From Streptobacillus canis (GTDB lineage Bacteria > Fusobacteriota > Fusobacteriia > Fusobacteriales > Leptotrichiaceae): a stretch of DNA of 54,843 nucleotides. A model generated the notes under the pieces. That model worked only from the letters and a program-made list of their open reading frames with translations, was not told the origin of the DNA and did not search any database. Location of the stretch: assembly GCF_009733925.1 (NCBI RefSeq), contig NZ_WOEI01000008.1:1-54843 (forward strand), given 5' to 3'. This document shows positions 27,716 through 36,716 of this stretch, one piece after another (within the stretch, counting starts at the first letter, position 1; each line of letters starts with the position of its first letter). Position numbers and translations under genes: made by a program.

Positions 27716-28317
27716 TGTACGAATATTTTGAAGGTATATTAAGTATTAAAAATTTAAATTATGTTGTAATTGATATAAATGGAGTAGGATACAAAATATA
27801 TACTTCAATAAAAACATATGATAAGTTAAACTCAATAGGTGAGAAAGATAAACTATTTATTCATACTATAGTTAAAGAAGATGATATATCATTTTTTGGT
27901 TTTAAAACAGAATTAGAAAGAAGTATTTTTTTAGAATGTATAGCAATAAATGGTATAGGTGCTAAAAAAGCAATCGCTATTTTATCTAATTTTGAATTTG
28001 AAGAATTAGCTGCAATAGCTTCTTCTAAAAACTTTAAAGAATTAGCTAAAGTTCCAGGAATTGGAATGAAAAAAGCGGAGAAAATAATGGTAGATCTTGC
28101 TGATAAACTAGAAGGATTAAGTATTACAAGCTCTGCAGCTAGTCAAGATATTTTAGAATTATATAATAAAAAAGAGAATTTAAGATTAGCACTAGAATCT
28201 CTAGGATATGAAAAAATAAATGTAAATACATATGTTGAAGATAAAGAAATTAAAGAATTAAGTATGCAAGAATTAATTAAGTTAGCTTTATTAAATATAA
28301 ATAAAAAGAAAAAGTAG
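27715..28317 (+). CDS. ruvA: Holliday junction branch migration protein RuvA
   Basis: RuvA binds four-way junctions and loads RuvB. The N-terminal OB-fold (MYEYFEGILSIKNLNYVVIDINGVGYKIY) is followed by two helix-hairpin-helix motifs (LECIAINGIGAKKAIAILS and LAKVPGIGMKKAEKIMVDL) and a C-terminal RuvB-binding three-helix domain. It is 200 residues, the usual size. ruvB is not in the window. Confidence 0.95.
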   Translation: MYEYFEGILSIKNLNYVVIDINGVGYKIYTSIKTYDKLNSIGEKDKLFIHTIVKEDDISFFGFKTELERSIFLECIAINGIGAKKAIAILSNFEFEELAAIASSKNFKELAKVPGIGMKKAEKIMVDLADKLEGLSITSSAASQDILELYNKKENLRLALESLGYEKINVNTYVEDKEIKELSMQELIKLALLNINKKKK

Positions 28318-28325
28318 GTGAAAAC

Positions 28326-29231
28326 ATGAATTTATCGTGGATATTAATAGTAATTGGAGCAATGATGTGGGGTATAGATGGAGTTTTATTAACACCTCGT
28401 TATTTCCAATATGGATTATATAATGTTGTTTTAATCGTTTTTATAGCTCATTTAATACCATTTATATATATGAGTATAACTAAGCCTAAAGATATTAAAG
28501 CTGTTAAGAAAATAAAATCTTCAGATTTTTTATATTTCATCTTAATTGCTTTATTCGGAGGTACTATTGGAACACTTTCAATAGTTAAAGCTTTACAACT
28601 AAGTGAATTTAATCCATATAGTTTAGTTATATTAATACAAAAATCTCAACCAATTTTTGCAATTTTATCTGCCTATATTTTATTAAAAGAAAAGATAACG
28701 CACAAATTTAAAGCAGTCTTTGTAATTTCATTGCTTTCACTATATTTCTTAACTTTTGGACTAAACAGTCCATTCTCTATAGAAATAAAATCAATATATC
28801 CTGCAATTTATTCATTAATTGCCGCAATTTCATTTGGTTTATCAACTACATTTAGTAGAAAAGTCGCTATGAAATACAGTGCTAGTTTATCAACTTATGT
28901 TAGATTTATGCTAACAACTGTAATCACATTATGTATATTATTATTTAATATGACTCAAACTAAACAAGATTTATTATATTTTATAAGTACTAAAGAAGTT
29001 TTAATTCTCGCTTTAGTTATATCAATTTGGGGTATGATTGCAACAAAATTATACTATAGAGGTTTACAAAATACGAAAGCTATTTATTCAACAGTTTCTG
29101 AACTTGCGTTTCCACTAACGTCAGTATTTATTGATATGTTTATATTAGGAAATGTTTTAGAACCTGTTAGAATAATTGCTGGATTAATCTTATTAATAAG
29201 TATAGTTTATTTAAATGTAAAGAATGAATAA
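28326..29231 (+). CDS. EamA/DMT-superfamily permease
   Basis: A 301-residue protein with about ten hydrophobic helices arranged as two EamA repeats (roughly residues 1-140 and 155-300). The conserved ends of the repeats are visible (LIQKSQPIFAILSAYILLKEK and the C-terminal PLTSVFIDMFILGN block). Such proteins export or import small metabolites; the substrate is unknown. It starts 8 bases after ruvA and precedes uvrA. Confidence 0.82.
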   Translation: MNLSWILIVIGAMMWGIDGVLLTPRYFQYGLYNVVLIVFIAHLIPFIYMSITKPKDIKAVKKIKSSDFLYFILIALFGGTIGTLSIVKALQLSEFNPYSLVILIQKSQPIFAILSAYILLKEKITHKFKAVFVISLLSLYFLTFGLNSPFSIEIKSIYPAIYSLIAAISFGLSTTFSRKVAMKYSASLSTYVRFMLTTVITLCILLFNMTQTKQDLLYFISTKEVLILALVISIWGMIATKLYYRGLQNTKAIYSTVSELAFPLTSVFIDMFILGNVLEPVRIIAGLILLISIVYLNVKNE

Positions 29232-29242
29232 AGGAGTTTAAG

Positions 29243-32059
29243 ATGGAATATATTAAAATAAGGGGTGCAAGAGAACATAATCTTAAAAATATTGATATTG
29301 ATATACCGAAGAATCAATTTGTTGTAATTACAGGAGTTAGTGGTAGTGGAAAATCATCTCTTGCATTTGAAACAATATATTCAGAAGGTCAAAGAAGATA
29401 TGTAGAAAGTCTTTCAGCATACGCTAGACAGTTTATAGGTCAAATGAAAAAGCCTGAATTAGATAGTATTGAAGGATTATCACCTGCAATATCTATAGAA
29501 CAAAAGTCTGTTTCTAAAAATCCTAGATCTACAGTTGGAACTATGACTGAAATATATGATTATATGAGATTATTATGGGGGCATATTGGTAGTGCACACT
29601 GTCCTATATGTAAATCATTAGTAAAGAGACAAAGTATTGAAGAAATAACGAATGAAGTTCATTCTAAATGTAAAGATAAAGATAAATTAATATTTTTATC
29701 ACCAGTAGTAATTGATAAAAAAGGTAGTTTTAAAAATTTATTCATAAATCTTTCAAGACAAGGTTATTTAAGAGTTAGAGTTGATGGTACAATATTAGAA
29801 TTAGATGATAGTATTGAACTTGATAAAAATAAAAGACATAATATTGAATTAATAACAGATAGAATCGTTTTTAAGGAAGAAAATATATCAAGAATAAATG
29901 AAGCTATTGTTAATGCAACGAAATTTTCAGATGGTAATTTAATTGTAAATATTAACGGTGTAGATTATAAATATAGTGAAAATTTTGTTTGTAGTAATCA
30001 TCCAGATGTATCATTTCCGGAAATAAATCCAAGATTATTTTCTTTTAATGCGCCTTATGGTGCTTGTGAAGAATGCAATGGGTTGGGTTCATCATTAGAA
30101 GTTAATATGGATGCGATATTGTTAGATGAAAATTTATCAATAAATGAAGGAGCTTTATCAATAGTAGGTGGAAGTTCTCCAACATCTTGGACATGGAAAC
30201 TATTTTTAGCCTTTTTAAAAGGTCATAATATTGATCCAGATAAACCGTTTAAAAAATTAACACAAAAAGAAAAAGATGTTATTTTCTACGGCAGTGATAA
30301 AGAATATCATTTTTCAATTCATACTAAAGAGTATAATTATGATGGAATGAGAACTTTTGAAGGATTAGTTAATCTTGTAAAAAGAAGACATAAAGAATCT
30401 ATGAGTGACTCAAATAGAGAAGAAATACAAAATAGATATATGATAGAAATGAATTGTTCAAAGTGTTCCGGTAAAAGATTAAATGATACAGTACTTGCAA
30501 TTACTATAAATGATAAAAGTATTATAGATGTTACAAATATGAGTATTGTAAATGCTCTAAATTTCTTTGAAAATTTAGTTTTAACTGAAAAAGAAAAACA
30601 AATTGCAGAAGAAATATTGAAAGAAATAAAAAGTAGATTATCATTTCTAATAAATGTAGGTCTTGATTATTTATCTCTTGATAGAATGACAAAAACTCTT
30701 TCAGGTGGTGAATCACAACGTATAAGACTTGCAACTCAAATTGGTTCAAGACTGACAGGTGTTATTTATGTATTAGATGAACCTAGTATAGGTTTGCATC
30801 AAAGAGATAATGATAAACTTTTAAAAACTTTAAAGGATTTAAAAGATATTGGAAATACTTTAATTGTAGTAGAACATGATGAAGATACTATGATAGAATC
30901 TGATTATTTAATAGATATTGGCCCTGCAGCAGGAAAATTTGGTGGAGAAATAATAGCATGTGGAAAACCACAAGATGTAATTAAAGAAGGTAAGTCTTTA
31001 ACTGCTAAATATTTAAATAAAGAAATTGAAATCGAAACACCTAAAAAGCTTAGAAAATCTAAAGAATATTTAAAAATACATAATTGTTGTGGTAATAATC
31101 TTAAAAATGTTGATTTAAAAATACCATTAGGAATATTTACAGTTGTTACAGGTGTTAGTGGAAGCGGAAAATCTAGTTTAATTAATCAAACACTATATCC
31201 AATTCTGCATAATCATATAAATGAAAAAACTATGTTTCCATTAAAACATGGTAAAGTCGAAGGTATTGAAGAAGTTAATAAGGTAATTAATATAGATCAA
31301 AGTCCAATAGGTCGAACTCCAAGATCTAATACAGCAACATACACAAAAATATTTGATGATATTAGAGGTATTTTTGCTGAAACAAATGATGCAAAAGTTA
31401 GAGGATTTGATAAAGGAAGATTTTCATTTAATGTTAAAGGTGGAAGATGTGAAACATGTGCAGGGGCAGGTATTAACAAAATTGAAATGAATTTTTTACC
31501 TGATGTATATGTAGAATGCGAAATGTGTAAAGGGAAAAGATATAATAGAGAAACTTTAGAAGTAAAATATAAGGGGAAAAATATTTCTGAAGTTCTTGAT
31601 ATGAGTGTTATAGATGCATATGAATTTTTTGAAGCCTTTCCTTCATTGAAGAGAAAACTTCAAACATTAATTGATGTAGGAATGGACTACATCTCATTAG
31701 GACAACCTGCAACTACATTATCAGGAGGAGAGGCCCAAAGAATTAAACTAGCATCTGAACTTTCTAAGGTAACAAAAGAGGGTACTATGTATATACTTGA
31801 TGAACCAACAACAGGTTTACATTTTGAAGATGTAAGAAAATTATTAATTGTTCTTGATAGATTAGTATCGAAAGGTAATAGTGTTGTTGTAATAGAACAT
31901 AACTTAGATGTTATTAAATGTGCTGATCATATAATTGATATAGGACTTGAAGGTGGAGATAAGGGTGGATATATTGTTGTAGAAGGAACACCAGAAAAAA
32001 TTATGAAAAATAAAGATTCATATACAGGGGAATTTTTAAAAAGATATTTAATTAAATAG
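29243..32059 (+). CDS. uvrA: excinuclease ABC subunit A
   Basis: The damage-sensing subunit of nucleotide excision repair. The first ATPase Walker A is GVSGSGKSSLAFET and the second GVSGSGKSSLINQT; signatures are LSGGESQRIRLA and LSGGEAQRIKLA. Zinc-binding pairs are CPIC, CSKCSGKR, and CETCAGAG...CEMCKGKRY. The 938-residue length is typical. AAGGAG precedes the start. Confidence 0.96.
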   Translation: MEYIKIRGAREHNLKNIDIDIPKNQFVVITGVSGSGKSSLAFETIYSEGQRRYVESLSAYARQFIGQMKKPELDSIEGLSPAISIEQKSVSKNPRSTVGTMTEIYDYMRLLWGHIGSAHCPICKSLVKRQSIEEITNEVHSKCKDKDKLIFLSPVVIDKKGSFKNLFINLSRQGYLRVRVDGTILELDDSIELDKNKRHNIELITDRIVFKEENISRINEAIVNATKFSDGNLIVNINGVDYKYSENFVCSNHPDVSFPEINPRLFSFNAPYGACEECNGLGSSLEVNMDAILLDENLSINEGALSIVGGSSPTSWTWKLFLAFLKGHNIDPDKPFKKLTQKEKDVIFYGSDKEYHFSIHTKEYNYDGMRTFEGLVNLVKRRHKESMSDSNREEIQNRYMIEMNCSKCSGKRLNDTVLAITINDKSIIDVTNMSIVNALNFFENLVLTEKEKQIAEEILKEIKSRLSFLINVGLDYLSLDRMTKTLSGGESQRIRLATQIGSRLTGVIYVLDEPSIGLHQRDNDKLLKTLKDLKDIGNTLIVVEHDEDTMIESDYLIDIGPAAGKFGGEIIACGKPQDVIKEGKSLTAKYLNKEIEIETPKKLRKSKEYLKIHNCCGNNLKNVDLKIPLGIFTVVTGVSGSGKSSLINQTLYPILHNHINEKTMFPLKHGKVEGIEEVNKVINIDQSPIGRTPRSNTATYTKIFDDIRGIFAETNDAKVRGFDKGRFSFNVKGGRCETCAGAGINKIEMNFLPDVYVECEMCKGKRYNRETLEVKYKGKNISEVLDMSVIDAYEFFEAFPSLKRKLQTLIDVGMDYISLGQPATTLSGGEAQRIKLASELSKVTKEGTMYILDEPTTGLHFEDVRKLLIVLDRLVSKGNSVVVIEHNLDVIKCADHIIDIGLEGGDKGGYIVVEGTPEKIMKNKDSYTGEFLKRYLIK

Positions 32060-32067
32060 GAGGAAAT

Positions 32068-33210
32068 ATGTACATTAATGAAGTTGTAAAGAATTTACAA
32101 ATATCTATTATCAGACAAATATCAGCTAGAATGCCAGAATTTAAAAATGGTATTAATATGACTATAGGAGAACCTGGTAATGATATACCACGTGAATTAA
32201 AAGAATACATGGCAGATATCACTTTAAATCAAAAGATTGGTTATACAAATACAGGTGGTGCAATTGAATATAGAGATGCTGTAGCTAAATATTATAACAA
32301 GCTTTATGGATCTAATTATACATGGAAGAATGCTTTAGCAAATGCTGGATCTACAGAAGGAATTTCTTCTTTCTTAAGAACCGTATTACAACCCGGAGAT
32401 GAAGTTATTATGCCAACTCCTACTTATCCTGGATATGAACCTAATATACTACTTATGGATGCAGTTCCAGTGTTTATTGATTTAAGACATACAGATTTTC
32501 AACTAACTGCTGAAATCTTAGAGCAATATATAACACCTAAAACAAAAGTAATCATTCTAACATATCCTAATAACCCAACAGGGACAGTTATGCCTTTAGA
32601 AGAAATGGATAAAGTTGCTGAATTATTAAGAAAACACGAAATTTATTTATTAAGTGATGAAATTTATTCAGTAATAGCATTTGATGAATATCATTCTTTT
32701 GCTAGATATACTGATTTAATTGATAAAATAGTTGTAATAAACGGATTTTCAAAATCACATTCAATGACAGGGTATAGAGTAGCATATACACTTGGTTCAG
32801 AAGAAATTATAAATAATATGAATAAAGTTGGACAATATACAATGACTGGTGTTAATACAGTTGGGCAATTAGGAGCTATTTATGCTTGTGAGCACATCCC
32901 AACAAGAGAAGATGTAATTGCTGAAAATAAAGCTAAATTAACTCGTATGATGAATGGATTAAGAGAAATCGGATTTAAAGTAATTGAACCTAAAGGGGCG
33001 TTCTACTTATTTGTTGACTATACAATGTTTTCAGATAAAAACTCTCTAGATTTTGCTTTAGATGTTTTAGAGAAAACTGAATTAGGGATAGTTCCAGGTA
33101 TTTGTTTTAATGTAGAAGGATTCTTTAGATTATCAGTTACACAAAGTGATGAAATTATAGATGAAGCTATAAATAGATTAAAAAAATATGTTGAGAAAGA
33201 ATGCAAATGA
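32068..33210 (+). CDS. pyridoxal-phosphate-dependent aminotransferase (class I/II)
   Basis: A 380-residue fold-type I aminotransferase. The PLP lysine is in NGFSKSHSMTGYRVAY, with the upstream YPNNPTGTVM and SDEIYSVI blocks and the C-terminal arginine region FFRLSVTQSD that binds substrate carboxylate. It resembles aspartate/aromatic aminotransferases of the PatA/AspC-like group; the exact substrate is uncertain. AGGAGGAAAT precedes the start. It ends overlapping the rlmD start (ATGA). Confidence 0.87.
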   Translation: MYINEVVKNLQISIIRQISARMPEFKNGINMTIGEPGNDIPRELKEYMADITLNQKIGYTNTGGAIEYRDAVAKYYNKLYGSNYTWKNALANAGSTEGISSFLRTVLQPGDEVIMPTPTYPGYEPNILLMDAVPVFIDLRHTDFQLTAEILEQYITPKTKVIILTYPNNPTGTVMPLEEMDKVAELLRKHEIYLLSDEIYSVIAFDEYHSFARYTDLIDKIVVINGFSKSHSMTGYRVAYTLGSEEIINNMNKVGQYTMTGVNTVGQLGAIYACEHIPTREDVIAENKAKLTRMMNGLREIGFKVIEPKGAFYLFVDYTMFSDKNSLDFALDVLEKTELGIVPGICFNVEGFFRLSVTQSDEIIDEAINRLKKYVEKECK

Positions 33211-34877
33211 GAAAAAATGATATAGTCAATCTTGAAATTGTAGGTATTGATTTTCCATCTAAACCATATGGTTATTTAAAAAATGATGAAAGAAAATGTT
33301 TTGCGAATACAAATGTTGTTCCAGGACAAATAATACAAGCTAGAATTGGTAAGATAAAAAATAATAAGATAGAATTAAGAGATATAGTTGTTTTAGAGAG
33401 CAATCAAAATGTTTCTAAACCATTTTGTAATAAATTTAATATTTGTGGAGGTTGTGCTTTTCAATATTTAAATTATGAAGCACAAGCGAATCTAAAAACA
33501 AATTTAGTCTATAAATTAATTGATAATACAATTAAAACAAAAAATTATGAAAAATTTCCAGTTGTTACAATGGAAAAAGATAAAGAATATAGAAATAAAA
33601 TGGAGTTTAGCTTTGGGAATGAATATAAAGATGGTCCAATAATACTTGGATTACATAAAAAAAATTCGTTTCATGACATTGTTAATGTAAATGAATGTCA
33701 ATTGATGGATGAAAACTTCAGAAAAATAACTAAATATACTAACGATTTTTTTTCTACAAGAAATATAAGTTTCTACCATAGATTAACTCATGTAGGTTTT
33801 TTACGTAATTTAGTAATTAGAAAAGGTGAGAAAACAAAAGAAATTGGAGTAAACATAGTTACTACATCACAATCTGAGAATTATGAAATTATAGATGAAT
33901 ATAAAGAAGGATTATTAAATCTTGAATTATCAATGGATTTAAAATCTATAATTCATACTATTAATGATGATAAATCCGATTCTGTTAAGGCAGATAGTGA
34001 AAGAATTTTATATGGGAAAAGAGATATTTCAGAAGAATTATTTGGATTAAATTTTAAGATTAGTCCATATTCTTTCTTTCAAACTAATTCATTTGGTGTT
34101 GAAAAATTATATCAACAAGTTATCAATAATTTAAAACTAATTACAAAGGAAAATGATAAACCAGTAGTTTTTGATTTATTTAGTGGAACAGGGACTATAG
34201 GTCAAATAGTTGCTAAATATTCAAAAGAAGTATACGGAATTGAATTAGTTGAAGAAGCTGTTGTTAAAGCAAATGAAAATGCAAAAGAAAACGGTATTTC
34301 AAATGCAAAATTTATCGCAGGAGATGTATTTGAAAAATTAAGAGAGTTTGATGAGGTAAATATAAAGCCTGATATATTAATACTTGATCCACCTAGAAGT
34401 GGAGTTGGTGAAAAAACAATATTAAAATTAATAGAATATAATACAGAACATATAATATATGTATCGTGTAACCCAAAAACACTTGCAGAAGATTTAAAAA
34501 TTTTTGAAGATAATTCATATATCTTAAAAAGAGTAGTCTGTGTTGACATGTTTGGTTATACTCCACATTTAGAAACGGTAGCACTATTGTCCAAACTTGA
34601 TGTCGATAAGCATATCAGTGTTAAAATTGAGCTGGATGAACTTGATTTGACAAGTGCAGAGAGCAAAGCGACTTATGAGCAAATCAAGGAGTATGTATTG
34701 AATAAATTTGGTTTCAAGGTTTCGACACTATATATTGCACAGACAAAAAGAAAATTTGGAATTGAGGTAAAAGAACACTACAATAAATCAAAAAAAGAAA
34801 ATCAAAGAGTTCCACAGTGTACTCCAGAGAAAGAAGAAGCTATTATGGATGCTCTGAGGCATTTTAAAATGATATAG
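33207..34877 (+). CDS. rlmD: 23S rRNA uracil-5-methyltransferase RlmD, with its C-terminus replaced by element-encoded sequence
   Basis: RlmD/RumA methylates U1939 of 23S rRNA. The N-terminal TRAM domain is followed by the iron-sulfur cysteines (CNKFNICGGCAF and a later Cys), SAM motif FDLFSGTGTIGQIV, DPPRSG, and the catalytic Cys in YVSCNPKTLAEDL. Host sequence ends near codon 456 (PHLE). From about 34575 the base composition changes and the last 100 codons come from the integrated element. ETVALLSKLD restores the family's usual C-terminal ETVxLLS, then a further 90-residue tail ends in TPEKEEAIMDALRHFKMI. I chose ATG 33207, overlapping the upstream stop. The displaced host end lies at 53225-53263. 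Confidence 0.93.
   Translation: MRKNDIVNLEIVGIDFPSKPYGYLKNDERKCFANTNVVPGQIIQARIGKIKNNKIELRDIVVLESNQNVSKPFCNKFNICGGCAFQYLNYEAQANLKTNLVYKLIDNTIKTKNYEKFPVVTMEKDKEYRNKMEFSFGNEYKDGPIILGLHKKNSFHDIVNVNECQLMDENFRKITKYTNDFFSTRNISFYHRLTHVGFLRNLVIRKGEKTKEIGVNIVTTSQSENYEIIDEYKEGLLNLELSMDLKSIIHTINDDKSDSVKADSERILYGKRDISEELFGLNFKISPYSFFQTNSFGVEKLYQQVINNLKLITKENDKPVVFDLFSGTGTIGQIVAKYSKEVYGIELVEEAVVKANENAKENGISNAKFIAGDVFEKLREFDEVNIKPDILILDPPRSGVGEKTILKLIEYNTEHIIYVSCNPKTLAEDLKIFEDNSYILKRVVCVDMFGYTPHLETVALLSKLDVDKHISVKIELDELDLTSAESKATYEQIKEYVLNKFGFKVSTLYIAQTKRKFGIEVKEHYNKSKKENQRVPQCTPEKEEAIMDALRHFKMI
34563..34595. other. attL: left junction of the integrative element in rlmD
   Basis: The host frame ...PHLE meets the element frame TVALLSKLD here. 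Compared with the right junction, the aligned codons are GAA ACG GTA (34572-34580) and GAG ACT GTT (53225-53233), both reading Glu-Thr-Val in frame. The shared bases GA, AC or GT are candidates for the two-base crossover of a serine recombinase; they cannot be distinguished from this window alone. Confidence 0.75.
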
Positions 34878-34896
34878 CAGAAAGGTAGTATGTTCT

Positions 34897-35178
34897 ATGA
34901 GATGGATAATAAAAATAATCTTGTTTCCAATCAGCTTATCACTAAGTATCCTCTCGGCATTTTTGACATTTTTACTTGCCATAGGAACAACAATACTGTA
35001 TTTGTTAATGCTTATGTGTATCCTTGTTGGGGTTGTATCACTATTTCAAAAAGATTTTTCAATAGGTATAGAAGCACTGATAATAGGATTCTTATTAAGT
35101 CCATACGGAATACCGATGATTGGAGAGGCAGTCATAGCTTTTTTACAAGGGATTAATAAAGCGATAAAATCAGTTTAA
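34897..35178 (+). CDS. small membrane protein of conjugative elements (CD1845-like)
   Basis: A 93-residue protein with three hydrophobic stretches (IIKIILFPISLSLSILSAFLTFLLAIGTTILYLLMLMCILVGVV and a C-terminal IIGFLLSPYGIPMIGEAVIAFL). I recognise it as the CD1845-type protein commonly encoded just inside the rumA-side end of Firmicutes conjugative elements. Function unknown. An AGAAAGGTAG site lies 12-15 bases before the ATG. An overlapping frame at 34890-35156 in another phase is a shadow. Confidence 0.7.
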   Translation: MRWIIKIILFPISLSLSILSAFLTFLLAIGTTILYLLMLMCILVGVVSLFQKDFSIGIEALIIGFLLSPYGIPMIGEAVIAFLQGINKAIKSV

Positions 35179-35403
35179 ATCAAGAAGTGATAAATTACAA
35201 TTTACAAGTGAGAATAAAGTTGAACAACGCTGGATCAACGATGCATGACAATCGTTTCACGTAGCTTTAACCTTTATTCGGACGTACAGAGAGCAGACGA
35301 TATTGTCTTGAAGAATAAAACAAATCAATCTGTAAATCATATTGATAAATCAAAATAAATGATATGATTATTTTAAAATATAAAATGGAAAGGAGTAATT
35401 TTT
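35179..35403. other. intergenic stretch without a gene
   Basis: About 225 bases with no coding frame. It contains GACGATATTGTC, a near-palindrome, and GATCAACGATGCATGACAATCGT. The last part (AAATGGAAAGGAGTAATTTTT) supplies the ribosome binding site of the next gene. A replication origin for the element's RepA would be possible here, but I see no iteron array. Confidence 0.3.
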
Positions 35404-35718
35404 ATGTTAAAATCTTTGTTTGATAGAAATTGTGAATTGATAGGGTGGATAGAGCCAGGAAAACATATATTTAATTGCAACATGGACTGGATAGCTTATA
35501 TTTCAAGAGGTCGTGCTTGGTCATCTGAAACAGGCAATTGGATAGGACCAGTAAACGAACTTGTTTGTCTTGATACTAGCGGAAGGGTTATTGCGTGGAG
35601 TACAGGCTCAACTATTAGGGGAACTGCACGTCCTGCCAGACCTGCACGTCCTGCTAGACCTGTAACACCTGTTGGAGGATGGTCAAATTTATCTATAAAT
35701 GAATGGCTCAATCAATAA
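35404..35718 (+). CDS. small beta-rich protein (4-fold beta-flower-like) with Ala-Arg-Pro repeats
   Basis: A 104-residue protein built from short repeats of the type 'xDRNCELIGWIEPGKHIFNCNMDWIAYI' and 'RGRAWSSETGNWIGPVNELVCLDTSGRVIAWS'. This resembles the family called 4-fold beta-flower; that assignment is from memory. A low-complexity ARPARPARPARPVTP tract (about residues 76-90) links it to a C-terminal GGWSNLSINEWLN. The repeat is also visible in DNA as CCTGCCAGACCTGCACGTCCT. No signal peptide. GGAAAGGAG precedes the ATG. Function unknown; position in the element suggests cargo. Confidence 0.55.
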   Translation: MLKSLFDRNCELIGWIEPGKHIFNCNMDWIAYISRGRAWSSETGNWIGPVNELVCLDTSGRVIAWSTGSTIRGTARPARPARPARPVTPVGGWSNLSINEWLNQ

Positions 35719-35736
35719 TTTGTACTTAACATCAGC

Positions 35737-35771
35737 AAAAGCGGTAAGGCTATAAGGTTTACCGCTTTTTT
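35737..35771 (+). terminator. intrinsic terminator
   Basis: AAAAGCGGTAA (35737-35747) and TTACCGCTTTT (35759-35769) form an 11-bp stem followed by T residues. It ends the beta-flower-like gene's transcript. Downstream (35772-35945) are only a 21-codon frame at 35791-35856 with a GGGAAGG site (weak support) and a second hairpin. Confidence 0.85.
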
Positions 35772-35882
35772 GTGGGAAGGGAAATTTTATATGTCAGATT
35801 TTCAAAAGTGTGGAAACCGTATCATAGGGAGCGATCAATCCCTGTTTGTAAAATAAAAAAATTCATAAAAATAGTTACCAAA

Positions 35883-35912
35883 GGCGATAGAGAAAAAACT
35901 ATCGTCTTTTTC
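35883..35912 (+). terminator. second hairpin terminator before the repA-like gene
   Basis: GGCGATAG (35883-35890) and CTATCGTC (35899-35906) with an AGAAAAAA loop and following T residues. Confidence 0.65.
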
Positions 35913-35945
35913 TTTGCAAATTTTTAAGTAGGGAGGTGGTTCTGT

Positions 35946-36716
35946 ATGGACTTTGACTATTTCTATAATCGTGAAGCAGAGTGATTTAACTTTCTGAAAG
36001 TACCTGAAATATTGGTAGACGGAGAAGAATTTAAAGGACTGTCTGCTGAAGCAATTATCCTTTATTCCATGCTTTTGAAACGAACAGGAATGTCCTTTAA
36101 GAATAACTGGATAGATAAGGAAGGTAGAGTATTTATCTATTTCACAGTCGAGGAAATTATGAAAAGAAGAAATATTTCAAAGCCTACTGCCATAAAAACA
36201 TTAGATGAGTTAGACAGCAAAAAAGGGATAGGACTGATTGAAAGAGTAAGGCTTGGACTTGGTAAGCCGAATGTCATATATGTCAAAGACTTTATGAGCA
36301 TATTAGTGGTAAAAGAAAATGACTTGCAGAAGTCAAAAAACTTTACATCAGAAGTCAAAGATGTTGACCTCAGAAGTAAAGAAAATGAACTTCAAGAGGT
36401 TAAAAATGTTGACCGTAACTATATAGAGAATAATAAGAGTAAGTATAGTAAGAGAGAATATAGTTTTGGGGAAAACGGACTTGAAACATTTCAAAATGTC
36501 TTTTTAAATGATGAAGATATAGGCGAATTACAAATAAAAATGGCAGGAGAGCTTGATAACTATATTGAGAGATTATCAACCTATCTTCAAAGTACCGGAA
36601 AGACATATAAAGACCATAAAGCAACAATCCTTTCTTGGTTTTATAAAGATCAAGGAAGTAAGAAAACATCCAATATCCCTACATGGGAGGAATATAACAA
36701 AGGAGTACATCTATGA
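35946..36716 (+). pseudogene. RepA N-terminal-domain replication initiator, interrupted by an early TGA
   Basis: From ATG 35946 (GGGAGGTGG ribosome binding site just upstream) the frame reads MDFDYFYNREAE, then TGA (35982-35984), then FNFLKVPEILVDGEEFKGLSAEAIILYSMLLKR without a shift. This is the RepA_N winged-helix domain (about 70-110 residues) of Firmicutes replication initiators; the rest is a lysine-rich linker and a C-terminal DNA-binding part. A TTG at 36012 could restart translation but removes the conserved start. The one-base change is probably CGA or similar to TGA. Directly followed by the DnaC-like gene with a 4-base overlap. Confidence 0.75.

Noticed and set aside
34560..34600. 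Element boundary by long direct repeats
   Set aside because: The two junctions share only scattered bases (GA.AC.GT); serine recombinases need just a two-base core, so the absence of long repeats is expected and the boundary was set by protein alignment.
34890..35156. 88-residue frame MFYEMDNKNN...
   Set aside because: It overlaps the better supported membrane protein frame at 34897-35178 in another phase and has no recognisable features.
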